DNA of 64,000 nucleotides from contig DASXDT010000005.1 of NCBI GenBank assembly GCA_036490475.1, positions 372,001-436,000 on the forward strand. The letters are read 5' to 3'. A program made the translations under genes and the position numbers. Shown here piece by piece: positions 36,223-45,236 of this stretch. Every line of letters begins with the position of its first letter. Position 1 is the first letter of the stretch. Origin of the DNA: Candidatus Tumulicola sp. (GTDB lineage Bacteria > Vulcanimicrobiota > Vulcanimicrobiia > Vulcanimicrobiales > Vulcanimicrobiaceae). The notes under the pieces are model-generated. The model made no database searches, was not told where the DNA came from, and was given only the letters and a program-made list of their open reading frames with translations.

Positions 36223-36445
36223 AAGAGCGCGGTCCTTTCGAACGGAATATAAGTTCGCTATTTGCATGAGAGGGACCAGCCCGCTTGTCCTACTCAAGAA
36301 GAGAACAACAAAAAGAAAATGCCTCCCTAGGCAGCGATGCGGAACTTCACTCGACTGAGGCATATGTGCCTCGACATTGTACAAACGTCGCAAGGACGGC
36401 GTCAAGCGCAATGTGAGAAAGCGGGATACTGTGAGAAAATGACTC

Positions 36446-38080
36446 TCACCGATCAATCTCCTCTCTCAGGTCGCGGGCCTCATTGGCGTAGCGGGAGTCG
36501 CCCATAATGGAAGCCGCAGCCTTATACGCGTTGTAAATTTCCAGAAGACTGCCACTTTGCTTTTGAATATCTATGCTTGCGCAAATCCTCTCTCGAGCTA
36601 AGGCCTTCTGACCCATCGCGTCAGCGCTCGAGGCCATGACACATTGCAAGGCTCCATCTAAACGCGTCTGGCCAGCGCTGGATGCGATCGGCTGAGTTTC
36701 GCTTGCAACCTTGAGGCTGGCTTCGAGGCAGCCGCTCTTTGCTAAGAAATCGGCAAGTAGTATTCGATAGAATATCCAACGGTGGCTTCGTTCGGTGAAC
36801 GTGCCATTCAGTCCAATCAGGAGTGTTCCAGCAAAGCACCGGTGCGGGGTGTCGATCAACGCTGCGGCAACACACAGGCGAACCCACCCTTTGAGGTACT
36901 GGCCTCCAAAATCTGCGGACAAACTCAGAGCTTGCTTCGAATACTCCGATGCCGCTTCTACGTTACCAATCAACGCATTTATGGTCACGAGATCAGTCAA
37001 CGCAAGTACGATGCTAGGAAGAGAACTGCTTTGACGAGCCAGTTCGAGGGCGTAGCGGTATGCGTCAACTCTGCGGACCACTTCGCTACGCCCAGGCACG
37101 TCGCGCGCAATCCATTGGTGTCGACATGCGAGACGAATCGCATAGCTTTTAAGGGGGGACGATGCTGGCAAAGAAGAGGCGCATTCCAGCGCCCGTTTCG
37201 CCAGTCTATTCGAACGAATGAAATTTCCAACAATCTCGTGTTGTGCGCTGCACTCGATCAAACATTCTACGATCACTGCTGTACGCGAAGGGTCGAGCAC
37301 GAGCGTGGCCGCGGGGGCACCATTCAACGCATCGTTCGCAATCTCCAGGGCATCCGCCGAACGTGGCCCTTCAAAGGCTAGTCTGGCCAAGCCAACCTTC
37401 ACCTCGCAACGAGCGAGTGCGGCTTCGATAGCGTCTAGCTGGTCGGAGAATTTCAGTAGTACTTGGGCATCATCAAGCGACGACCGAGCTCGTAGTGGGT
37501 TACCGCATTCTCGGTGAACAGCTGCAGCGATACATAAGGCTCTTATTTTGGCTGATGCGGATGCACGTGCCGCAATGTCTTCACAAAGTCGCAGGGCTCC
37601 CGCAAACTCGCCGACCCAGAAGCGCTGTTCGGCCACACCCAGTCGCGCATTAGCAACATCGCTCCCGCCTTGGAGTATAGGGCGGGGCGACACGACGGCT
37701 TTCGAAATGATTGCTGTGATTCGCAGACACAGCCGAGCCTTGTCGCGATAATATTGTTGAACGGACAAACCTAGATTGTGCGCCGCCTCGCGGTACGTCT
37801 CCTGACGAGTATAGAACTGCTCGAACAACAGTCTGTCTCTCCGAGCGCGTTGTACTCGTCCCATCGAGAGATCCTCGCGCTCGCATTGAACGGCAGCAGC
37901 TCGAATAGCGGTCCGTATACTTCCCAGCGCGTCGTTCGGCCTTTGGGTATCCGTGGTCGCCTGCGTATCGAAGTATCCTTTAGTAATTGGATTTCGTTGC
38001 AGCTCTTCAGCATGGTCCAGGTTGCGAAAAAGATGCTGCGTTGCGGCTCGAATGGATCTTGCAAGATTTGCGCGGGGCAT
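36446..38080 (-). CDS. HTH-TPR regulator paralog 2
   Basis: A 544-residue paralog of the regulator at 31115, with the same N-terminal MPRANLARSIRAATQHLFRN, the same HTH-like segment (TYREAAHNLGLSVQQYYRDK) and TPR-like repeats. It shares the same start with AGAGGT upstream. The two copies differ by scattered substitutions but no frameshift, so both are probably functional. It reads toward lipoprotein 3. Confidence 0.76.
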   Translation of the reverse strand: MPRANLARSIRAATQHLFRNLDHAEELQRNPITKGYFDTQATTDTQRPNDALGSIRTAIRAAAVQCEREDLSMGRVQRARRDRLLFEQFYTRQETYREAAHNLGLSVQQYYRDKARLCLRITAIISKAVVSPRPILQGGSDVANARLGVAEQRFWVGEFAGALRLCEDIAARASASAKIRALCIAAAVHRECGNPLRARSSLDDAQVLLKFSDQLDAIEAALARCEVKVGLARLAFEGPRSADALEIANDALNGAPAATLVLDPSRTAVIVECLIECSAQHEIVGNFIRSNRLAKRALECASSLPASSPLKSYAIRLACRHQWIARDVPGRSEVVRRVDAYRYALELARQSSSLPSIVLALTDLVTINALIGNVEAASEYSKQALSLSADFGGQYLKGWVRLCVAAALIDTPHRCFAGTLLIGLNGTFTERSHRWIFYRILLADFLAKSGCLEASLKVASETQPIASSAGQTRLDGALQCVMASSADAMGQKALARERICASIDIQKQSGSLLEIYNAYKAAASIMGDSRYANEARDLREEIDR

Positions 38081-38922
38081 CTCTACCTCTTGATTCCTGT
38101 CGCGTTTACAGAGGAACGGTTAGAATTGACGCACCTGTTCGATTCTTGCGTCCTTAGGTTCCAGCGAAGCCGCGTTTTAGAGTTCACCGAAGCGGTATCG
38201 CTTACATCTACTATGCAGTGGACCGTTTCGTCCTTACCCAGCTGAAGCAGAGTCGCTGTGGGGTAAGCCAGCATTGAAGCATAGCCAAGCGACCGGCCTC
38301 GCTGCTATGTCAGTTCAGATGCTTTGCACGCGTGGGAAATAATGCAGCGCCCTGATTTGCCGATCATGTCCATGGTCCGCGATGCGAATCGACTTCTAGC
38401 GCGATCCGCGCTCGCACGCGGTCGACTCGAAGGATCGAGCCCGAAACGCGTCGCCACCCAACGACTGGACATTGTGCGCCTGTCCGCAACTCAGCAACTC
38501 TTCGCGCGGAGCGTACGAGCTGTTGGGTACGTCATGTGCGCGAATGCCAATGTACCCTGCCGGCCAGCTCCGGGCCGTTCGGATGGCCTTCCTCGTGCAC
38601 GCTGGACATGCTCGGTGATGTTGCGCCATGTCGCAATCGCTCGCGGCGCACTCACACACGTGTATGCAACCGTAGAAGAACCTCCACTCTTTCGGTCTTC
38701 GCTGGTAGACTCACGAATTTCTAAAAGCATTCGAGCGACAAAGGGACCTCCGATATCGCCTATGCTTTAGCAGATTGATTGCTTCGCGTCGTTGAACTGA
38801 GGACTACCACAGTCTGCGGTCCTCGTGTCTGGAGGTCGACCACAACTCCCATACGACATGCGCTAACTCGCTGTTTTGTAAGTAACGCCATTCCGCACGA
38901 TCAAAAAGGAGCGGCGACTCCA
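38081..38922. other. Duplicated upstream region of regulator 2 and junction to recombinase module
   Basis: The first 600 bases match 32750-33340. The remaining 230 bases hold only a weak GAGGAC...GTCCTC inverted repeat (38799-38824). No gene seen. Confidence 0.45.
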
Positions 38923-40770
38923 TTATAACTCTGCGATACGCGTAAAGCGAAACGTGCTAAAATCTTCGTCGCTCAGGGACGTCGTCGATAGAAACGGCAA
39001 TGGCTTCGCATGCCGGTCTTCCTCGGGCAATGTCGTACCGGCATAGTCGGCGGCAACACGATCGGCGATGGTGATTGTCGCGAGATCTATGCCGTCGAGA
39101 TCACGATGTAACCGCAGCATTTTATCCCAGCTTGGACTTGATCCTAGCGCGGCCCACTTCAAAGCCGTCTCCAACGAGATGCCAAGGAGGCGCGCGAGCA
39201 TCGGCGCCTCGATATTGCGCAGCAGTCCCAGCATCGCGCTCGTTCTAATATCCCGCCATTTTAGTTCTGGCGGGATCGCGCTTCGCATTGCCGTTATCCT
39301 CAACGGCCGACCGGCGAACTCCGAACTCGCAAACAAGTAGGGGTTTGCTGGATCGCGTTGCGGGCGCTTGGAAAATTGACGTCGCAACAAATCCGGAACA
39401 GGCTCCGGTAACTGAAGCCAGACATCCCCGAATCGTATCGTCTTGAAATCAACGCCGATTTGAGAACGGTGGATTTCAGCAATTCTGCTGAGCATCTGTG
39501 CATAAAAGCCGCCGAAGATGAGCACTAGACGGGTCCGAATGCTCAGGCTCTCGTCAGTTAACGCGCGACCCAGCACCTGCGATATTCTCTGTTGGTCCGT
39601 TGGCTCGCGGGCTGGCGCGCTGGCCCGGCTGCGGGCCACTGTGAGTCGGTCGCTACGCCTGCGCGATCGATTAAGCCATCGGACGAACGGACGTAACTGA
39701 GCTCGCTTTCCGAAGCTGCCGGCCTTGACAAAATCATTGTATTGCCCTTGAGTAAGGCCTGAAAGCAACGCTCCGGACGCCCGCAGGTATTGCGAAAGTG
39801 CAACAAGCGCTCGCAAGCATACGCGGCTGTTTCCAAACGTAGGATCGACTCGCTCTTCGTGCTTGGCCCTTCGTCTGGTCAACGGTAGCAGCCAGAACGA
39901 AACATACTCAACGATAACACGACGATCAGCCGGCTGAATCTCACTCGTTTGCTCGCGTACACGCTGCAAAAAGCGATCAAAGTCAAGGTGCAATGGTAAC
40001 AATAGTCCGCATTGCACGAGCGCGCTTCGTAACATCCCTATGGCTCGTCGCCGAGGCCAGGTGTTTAGCGTGGCGTAACTCATAGGCAGTTGACACAACC
40101 CTTCAAGGATATCTGCGTTGCGTTGCGTCCACTCTCCAACAACTCGCGCAATTTTCGGTGCGAGCCAGAGGTCCAACAATGGCGCCAGGTGCGGATAGGG
40201 CTTGAGTATTTCGATTAACAGGTCTCGCCCAGGGTGGTAGCACTTGTCGCAACGATCGCCCGCGCCGGGCGGCCCTGGAATCCCTACTTCATTGCAAACC
40301 GAACAAAGGATCCGCGAGCGCGAGTCCCCGCCGCAGCGCTTGCATAATCTCTCGCGCTTAAGCCAGGCGAGTTCTCCGCACGAGGCGCATCGTCTCCGGC
40401 GTGCCTTATACGGCACTGCGCGGCAGTCCAGGCACAAGGACCGACGCTTACCGATTGGCTGCTTGCACCGCACGCATGGAAACCAATCCGTATATCGCGC
40501 GCGATAGCAGCGGCCGCACAGATCGACGACGTTTTGCCGCTTCGTTCTTTTGCCACAGTCGCGACAAACGATGGGCGGTCGAGGATAAATCTTGCGATAG
40601 CATCGTTCGCAACGCCTGTCGCTAAACTGCCTGCGCTGCTCGCCGCAGTCGCGGCACTTCACCGTCTCGGGGCTGCGCCGGTGCGAGTTGTTATAACACT
40701 GTTTGCACAAGCCCTTCGCGCAATGCGGAAGGCGCTGCTCGCAGTCCGTGCAAATGATGAAAGGCCTCAT
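38923..40770 (-). CDS. Zinc-ribbon protein with inactive tyrosine-recombinase-like domain
   Basis: A 615-residue protein. The first 180 residues contain about ten CxxC pairs (CTDCEQR, CKQCY, CRDCGE, CERCY, CGRCY and so on), that is, a row of zinc ribbons. The C-terminal 250 residues resemble a tyrosine recombinase core (LIFGGFYAQMLSRIAEI; WRDIRTSAMLGLL; LARLLGISLETALKW), but the HxxR histidine and the tyrosine nucleophile are missing. It directly abuts the XRE gene and is probably an accessory DNA-binding subunit of the transposition or integration machinery, comparable in role to non-catalytic Tn554-type partners. That comparison is inference. Confidence 0.7.
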   Translation of the reverse strand: MRPFIICTDCEQRLPHCAKGLCKQCYNNSHRRSPETVKCRDCGEQRRQFSDRRCERCYRKIYPRPPIVCRDCGKRTKRQNVVDLCGRCYRARYTDWFPCVRCKQPIGKRRSLCLDCRAVPYKARRRRCASCGELAWLKRERLCKRCGGDSRSRILCSVCNEVGIPGPPGAGDRCDKCYHPGRDLLIEILKPYPHLAPLLDLWLAPKIARVVGEWTQRNADILEGLCQLPMSYATLNTWPRRRAIGMLRSALVQCGLLLPLHLDFDRFLQRVREQTSEIQPADRRVIVEYVSFWLLPLTRRRAKHEERVDPTFGNSRVCLRALVALSQYLRASGALLSGLTQGQYNDFVKAGSFGKRAQLRPFVRWLNRSRRRSDRLTVARSRASAPAREPTDQQRISQVLGRALTDESLSIRTRLVLIFGGFYAQMLSRIAEIHRSQIGVDFKTIRFGDVWLQLPEPVPDLLRRQFSKRPQRDPANPYLFASSEFAGRPLRITAMRSAIPPELKWRDIRTSAMLGLLRNIEAPMLARLLGISLETALKWAALGSSPSWDKMLRLHRDLDGIDLATITIADRVAADYAGTTLPEEDRHAKPLPFLSTTSLSDEDFSTFRFTRIAEL

Positions 40771-41073
40771 CTAGGTCAATCGAACTCGAGTTACCGGAAT
40801 CGCCGGCTGGGTTTTCTTCTTTACGCGCGGCTTCGGCGCCACTGCGTCTTCACTTCCAACACCGATGATGTCGCCGGTCGTACAATCAAAAATGGCGCAA
40901 AGCGCCATTAGCGTAGCCATTGACAGTCGCTCCGGCAAACGCTTGACCAATCGAAAAACCTGTTCGCGCGAAAGATCGACGCCCTGCTCGGCCAACTTCG
41001 GACGCAGGACCGACGTCTCGTTCCAGCCGCGTTCTGCCATGAGTTGCGGCAGTCTCCAGTGCATCTGTTTCAT
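40771..41073 (-). CDS. XRE-family HTH regulator
   Basis: A protein of about 100 residues with a Cro/CI-type helix-turn-helix (VDLSREQVFRLVKRLPERLSMATLMALCAIFDC) and a basic tail. The ATG at 41073 overlaps the recombinase stop (ATGA). It is located between the recombinase and the zinc-ribbon gene and likely controls the module or acts as an excisionase-like factor. Confidence 0.85.
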   Translation of the reverse strand: MKQMHWRLPQLMAERGWNETSVLRPKLAEQGVDLSREQVFRLVKRLPERLSMATLMALCAIFDCTTGDIIGVGSEDAVAPKPRVKKKTQPAIPVTRVRLT

Positions 41074-42275
41074 GGCTTCCAATACTCATCCGGAATGGCA
41101 TCGGCGACGGCCGCAATGTCCGCGGGATCAATGAGCGGCTTGAGCATCTGCGCGTGCGCGTGGCGCATCACCGCGTTGAGAAATGGATCGCCCAACGAAC
41201 TCGTATACGTCGCCATCGACCCAAGGTGCGTGTGGCCGACCTGCAACTGAATGAATTTTGCGGGATAACCGGCTTCGATCAGATGCGTCATGTAACTATG
41301 CCGGAAGCAGTGGATCTTGAACTCCGGACCGATGCCCAACTCGTCGCGGATCTTCGCCCAAATGTCGTCAAGCGCCGTAAGGCTGAGGAAACTCTTGCCG
41401 TTCTTCTCGCTCGGGAAAAGTGCCGTGGACGCGGAATCTCCCAGCAAGCGGGGACGAACGAAGTGCACGTACTCGTGCAGCACGCGCACGACCCAATCGA
41501 ACTTCGGCACGGTACGAACGAACCGGGTCTTGGGGCCGCTGCCGTTGCTGCCTTTACCGTGCCGTATCCAGATGCCGGCATATTGTCCGTAGTCTGGAAA
41601 TTCGGCCGACGGCGAGAAATCATGCGGGTTGACAAGCAAACGACCTTCGGTATTACGGATCCCGTAGGCGTAAAATAATTTGAAAATTGCGGCATCTCGA
41701 GCGGCAGGCGCTTTAGATTTGCCTTTAGCCGCCTCGATGCGGTCGTCTAGATAATCGAAAATCTGCGTGAGCATCGCTCGTGAAAACGGCAATCGCTTCG
41801 TTTGGCGACTTTGAGAATCGGCGCTGCGTTTGATCGAGTTGAGCGAATCGAAGATCACGATCGGACCACGCCCAAACTGTTGCTGGCATTGCAGCGTCCA
41901 TGGGGCATGAGGATCCGGGTAGTCGGTGTCGCAGACGTACTCGCAGAAACGACGTACCTGTCCTTGATATCCGCCAGCCGTGGTGAGCTCGAGCTCGCGG
42001 CCACCCTCTAGTGACGGCAGCCGCCAGAGCTCGTCGATCCAAATTTCGCCCATGGCGCGCGTCCATTGCCACGGATACGGCGCTTCGAAATGCGCGTCGG
42101 CCCAGCGCGAAAACCGTTGCACGACTCCAATGGTGAAGCTGGCATCGTAGCCCCGGGAGCCGCATCGCGCGGCGAAGCCGCGAATCATCGATTGGAAGAC
42201 TGCTTCGCCGGCCACGGCGAGGCTGATCGGCACGACCGGCGCGACGATTCTTAGTGCAGTGGCGGTACGTCCCAT
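41070..42275 (-). CDS. Tyrosine site-specific recombinase
   Basis: A 401-residue integrase-family recombinase with a SAM-like N-terminal binding domain and a catalytic domain. Catalytic residues are visible: arginine in LFYAYGIRNTEG, HCFRHSYMTH (HxxR), VGHTHLGSMATYT with the second histidine and the tyrosine. It heads a three-gene minus-strand operon with the XRE and zinc-ribbon genes. The upstream region carries palindromes and repeats that may be its sites. Confidence 0.93.
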   Translation of the reverse strand: MGRTATALRIVAPVVPISLAVAGEAVFQSMIRGFAARCGSRGYDASFTIGVVQRFSRWADAHFEAPYPWQWTRAMGEIWIDELWRLPSLEGGRELELTTAGGYQGQVRRFCEYVCDTDYPDPHAPWTLQCQQQFGRGPIVIFDSLNSIKRSADSQSRQTKRLPFSRAMLTQIFDYLDDRIEAAKGKSKAPAARDAAIFKLFYAYGIRNTEGRLLVNPHDFSPSAEFPDYGQYAGIWIRHGKGSNGSGPKTRFVRTVPKFDWVVRVLHEYVHFVRPRLLGDSASTALFPSEKNGKSFLSLTALDDIWAKIRDELGIGPEFKIHCFRHSYMTHLIEAGYPAKFIQLQVGHTHLGSMATYTSSLGDPFLNAVMRHAHAQMLKPLIDPADIAAVADAIPDEYWKP

Positions 42276-42314
42276 AAAACACCCCTAACGCCGGCCCGCA
42301 GGCCTCGCTCTACT

Positions 42315-42397
42315 GTTGCATCTATCGAACATACGTTCGATAGTCGGGCGACGTTGCCTTGTTGCACCCGATGCAACACGTGATTGTTAGATGCAAC
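42315..42397. repeat. GATGCAAC repeats and a 22-base palindrome upstream of the recombinase
   Basis: The palindrome CTATCGAAC-ATAC-GTTCGATAG (42322-42343) is perfect in its 9-base arms. GTTGCATC (42315-42322), GTTGCA...GATGCAAC (42361-42377) and GATGCAAC (42390-42397) form an array, and another GATGCAAC occurs at 42907-42914. They are likely operator or recombinase-binding sites. Confidence 0.7.
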
Positions 42398-43007
42398 GGG
42401 CGCCCGAGGGCGCCGCTGCGAGCGAAAGGGAGCGGCGAGAGGGACAGCGCCTGAACGCGCGCTGTCAGTCCGCCTCGTGTACGACCCTGCTAGGCCGCCT
42501 GGAGCCCGCGTATGGGCATTAACAACTGACTGAGCTTGCGCAGAAGCGACGTCATGTTGTTGCATTTGAATAACCGAGGGAAGTCCGCAAATTTCGGATA
42601 TCCCTTCGTTCGGATGTTCACGACTGTCGTAAGAATATCCGAAGCGTTAGCCATTAGAACCGTTCGGATATTCGCAGATCGAATTCTCCGATACTCGGGA
42701 GACACGTAAACTCTACGTTGACATGCTTGACGCGACTCCGATTGTGAACTCTGAGTTTGGATACTTACGCGTTGCGCCGCCATAAGCGTTGCAACAAGAT
42801 CCAGGAACCGTGAGGTTTCGGGACAATGGCGCAAAATTATCACGATGATTTTACCAATGATGCGCGAAGATTAACGTAAAGTCTTTTACGTTTTCCTGTG
42901 ACACTGGATGCAACAGATGGCCTTAACCACACGCTACTTACTTTCGGCAGGTGGACCTGGAACTACTGCTTTCAGGAAACTGGAAACAGTAGTCTAATTC
43001 TCTAACG
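42398..43007. promoter_or_regulatory. Divergent regulatory region with TTCGGATATTC repeats
   Basis: Between the divergent recombinase genes are four copies of TTCGGATATTC or close variants: 42593-42603, 42609-42619, 42633-42643 (inverted) and 42663-42673. A 117-codon minus-strand frame crosses them but looks non-coding. No other gene is seen. Confidence 0.65.
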
Positions 43008-44453
43008 ATGCAGCCTACAGCGTGGCTTTATCTGGTCGTGTCGACGTCTCGTCAAGCTGAAACGCTTGGGGAACAAGAAGCGTGGGCGACCGCAGCCGCA
43101 AATGCACACGGCTGGGCGATAACCCGCACGTTTCAGGGAACGGCAAGTGGTAGAACCGGCCCACGCAAACTGATTCAAGATCTGCTGCAACAACTCCGGA
43201 CAACACACACGGCACAGCGTCCGGCTCGCGTCTTGATGACGCGGCTGGATCGCGTTGGACGGGGCGACACCCTGCAAATACTGGTCGCTATCGATGAGAT
43301 TATGCGTCTTGGCGCAACGATTCACACGCGCGAAGACGGCGATGTGATCATCCGCACCTCGTCGGATATTATCAAGCCATTCTTCCGAGCTCTTACAGGC
43401 GGCCTAGAGAACGAAGCGCGCGCCGACAAGGCTCGAGCCGGCCACGCCAGGCGAAAATCAGCTGGATTGCACGACGGCCACGCTCCTTACGGGGTCGTTC
43501 TCATCGAGGGGCGGCCCCGTCCGTTCGAACCCGCCGCCACAATCGTCAGAACGATATTCAAGCTGCGGGCGCAGGGCCTTGGTCTTCGTACAATCCGCAA
43601 ACGCATATTGGAGCAACATCCGCCCCCGAAATCGCTAAAGCACGGGCGGACCAAGACAATATCGTGGGACAAATCGACAATCGCGATGATGTTGAAATGC
43701 TCGACGTATCGCGACGTTGTGGTTCCCGCCGACCTATTCGATCGCATTTCCGTAGTACAGCAACCGGATCCACTATTTGTAAAATCGGGCGAGGGAACAT
43801 GGCCATTGGCTGGGGCAATCGTCTGTTCGTGCGGTCGAAAATTGTCCGGGCGAATGTCCGGCAGATCACCTGCCAGGCACCGCTATTATGTCTGCTACGA
43901 TCACTCGGACGGCAGACAGCCGCATTTTCGCGCGGAGTACGTTGAGGCCGCATTCGCTACGATCCTCGAACAACTCGTGGCATCGAGCGAACTTCAACGG
44001 ACGTATAAATCACCAAGGATCTTCGCCAGAGCCATGCGCGAGCGCGTACGCGACCTTGAAGCCGCACTGCGTGATGCCGAAAGCCGGCGCCGCAACGTGC
44101 TTGGTCATGCGGAGCTATTACCACCCTCGTCGGAATCCGCTACTGCGCTATTCGACCACTTGAATGACGTAAGTACTCGTAAACTCCGGTTGGAACAGGA
44201 CCTCGCGGAGGCGCAGCGCGACCTCGCTCAAGCTGACGTCCTGCGACGACAAGCTGCCGATGCCGGCGAGATCCTTCGCACCCTGCCGGCGATGTGGGCG
44301 ACGTTGGGACTCGACGATCAGCGCAATGTCGCACGGGTGCTGTCAGAAATCCTCGGCGGCATTCGTCTTGAAGCGATCTCGACGAGCAGAGACATTAAAT
44401 TCGCGGACCCACCGGCCGCACTCACAACTGTCTACGTCTGCTTGCAGATGTAA
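43008..44453 (+). CDS. Large serine recombinase
   Basis: A 481-residue resolvase/invertase-family recombinase with a C-terminal extension. The nucleophile is the serine in YLVVSTSRQ, arginines follow in LMTRLDRVGRG, then a recombinase domain (KARAGHARRKSAGLHDGHAPYG), a zinc ribbon (VCSCGRKLSG...YYVCYDH, the last cysteine pair weak) and a coiled coil (residues 350-420). Large serine recombinases integrate phages and islands. The stop codon TAA lies inside sequence belonging to the opposing response-regulator gene, placing the attachment junction at the gene's end. Confidence 0.92.
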   Translation: MQPTAWLYLVVSTSRQAETLGEQEAWATAAANAHGWAITRTFQGTASGRTGPRKLIQDLLQQLRTTHTAQRPARVLMTRLDRVGRGDTLQILVAIDEIMRLGATIHTREDGDVIIRTSSDIIKPFFRALTGGLENEARADKARAGHARRKSAGLHDGHAPYGVVLIEGRPRPFEPAATIVRTIFKLRAQGLGLRTIRKRILEQHPPPKSLKHGRTKTISWDKSTIAMMLKCSTYRDVVVPADLFDRISVVQQPDPLFVKSGEGTWPLAGAIVCSCGRKLSGRMSGRSPARHRYYVCYDHSDGRQPHFRAEYVEAAFATILEQLVASSELQRTYKSPRIFARAMRERVRDLEAALRDAESRRRNVLGHAELLPPSSESATALFDHLNDVSTRKLRLEQDLAEAQRDLAQADVLRRQAADAGEILRTLPAMWATLGLDDQRNVARVLSEILGGIRLEAISTSRDIKFADPPAALTTVYVCLQM

Positions 44454-44749
44454 TCGTCGACGCCGAGTTCGAATCCGACGACACGGTCGACTTCGTCGCA
44501 ACGGCCGGTCAACATCACGATCGGAAGACTCGGTCGTTCGCGTTTGAGCGTGCGCGCGACTTCGAAGCCGTCGATACCGGGCAATCCGATGTCGAGGATC
44601 AAGAGATCGGCCAACGTGCGCGCTCGCCGTAACGCTGCCGGCCCGTCGGGTGCGGCAGCAACGAGAAAGCCTTCGCGCTCGAGATGATGCGCGACGATGT
44701 CGCGAATGGCGGTTTCGTCTTCGGCGACGACGATCGTTTGCACGGGCAC
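44432..44749 (-). pseudogene. Response regulator truncated by integration
   Basis: A complete receiver domain N-terminus of the OmpR type: acidic pocket AEDE, phospho-acceptor aspartate in LLILDIGLPG, the switch threonine in MLTGR, and GVDDYI. It ends ten residues after the GVDD block, so the last helix and the DNA-binding domain are missing. Start GTG 44749 or 44743. The missing part should lie at the other end of the element. Confidence 0.8.
44440..44465. other. Putative attachment junction of the integrated element
   Basis: The response-regulator frame runs normally up to GVDDYI (minus strand GACGATTACATC) and then stops after CKQT instead of the usual KPF and effector domain. The serine recombinase ends at the same point. 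I infer that recombination joined element and chromosome here; the exact core cannot be fixed without the other end. Confidence 0.6.
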
Positions 44750-44780
44750 GATAGCGACAGTGCCCGTTACCGCTTACGAG

Positions 44781-45230
44781 TTAGACATCTGCCAGTGGCC
44801 CGAATTCTGCCGCGTGCAAGCGTAGCGTGCGATAGATCGTCGACGCCGCAAAGCCTAAGCGTTCGAGCTTACGCGCCAATGCGGGATACGAAGCTGCCGG
44901 CTGGCGTCGCTGCAATGACGCCAGCGCGATCGAGCAGCGATCCGATTCGCTGCGTTCGAGTTCGCCAACGGCCTGCGTGGCCGCGTCGCGCTCGATCCCC
45001 TTTCGGACTAACTCGCCAACGAGTCGAGCGTCACCCAGCGCGGCACGCTTGGTCTCGACGTACAACCGCGCGTACAGATGGTCGTCGACGAAACCATCGC
45101 GCTTACAGCGTTCGACGGCTTCGCGGACGCCGTCGCCCGGAAAGCCTCTGCTCTCCAGGCGTTGCCATAACTGTGCTTCGGTAAGTCGACGGCGCGCGAG
45201 TAGGCCGAGCGCACACGCGTACGGCGTCAC
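44781..45230 (-). CDS. recX: RecA regulator RecX
   Basis: A 149-residue RecX/OraA protein with three repeats of the small three-helix module ([56 protein letters not shown]). RecX modulates RecA filaments. It follows recA by six bases on the same strand, the common arrangement. Confidence 0.92.
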   Translation of the reverse strand: MTPYACALGLLARRRLTEAQLWQRLESRGFPGDGVREAVERCKRDGFVDDHLYARLYVETKRAALGDARLVGELVRKGIERDAATQAVGELERSESDRCSIALASLQRRQPAASYPALARKLERLGFAASTIYRTLRLHAAEFGPLADV

Positions 45231-45236
45231 GAACGC

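Larger units (their letters stand above)
35140..38690. repeat. Segmental duplication, copy 2
   Basis: The partner of 29909-33360: lipoprotein, regulator, and upstream non-coding block in the same order and strand. Confidence 0.8.

Noticed and set aside
38799-38824. GAGGAC...GTCCTC hairpin as a terminator
   Set aside because: The loop is long and neither side has a T-run.
42490-42843. Small minus-strand gene of 117 codons upstream of the serine recombinase
   Set aside because: It runs through the TTCGGATATTC repeats, has no family features and no ribosome site.
42276-44460. CRISPR array or origin in the repeat-rich region
   Set aside because: Repeats are short (8-11 bases), irregularly spaced and in both orientations with no spacers or cas genes; an origin remains only a possibility.
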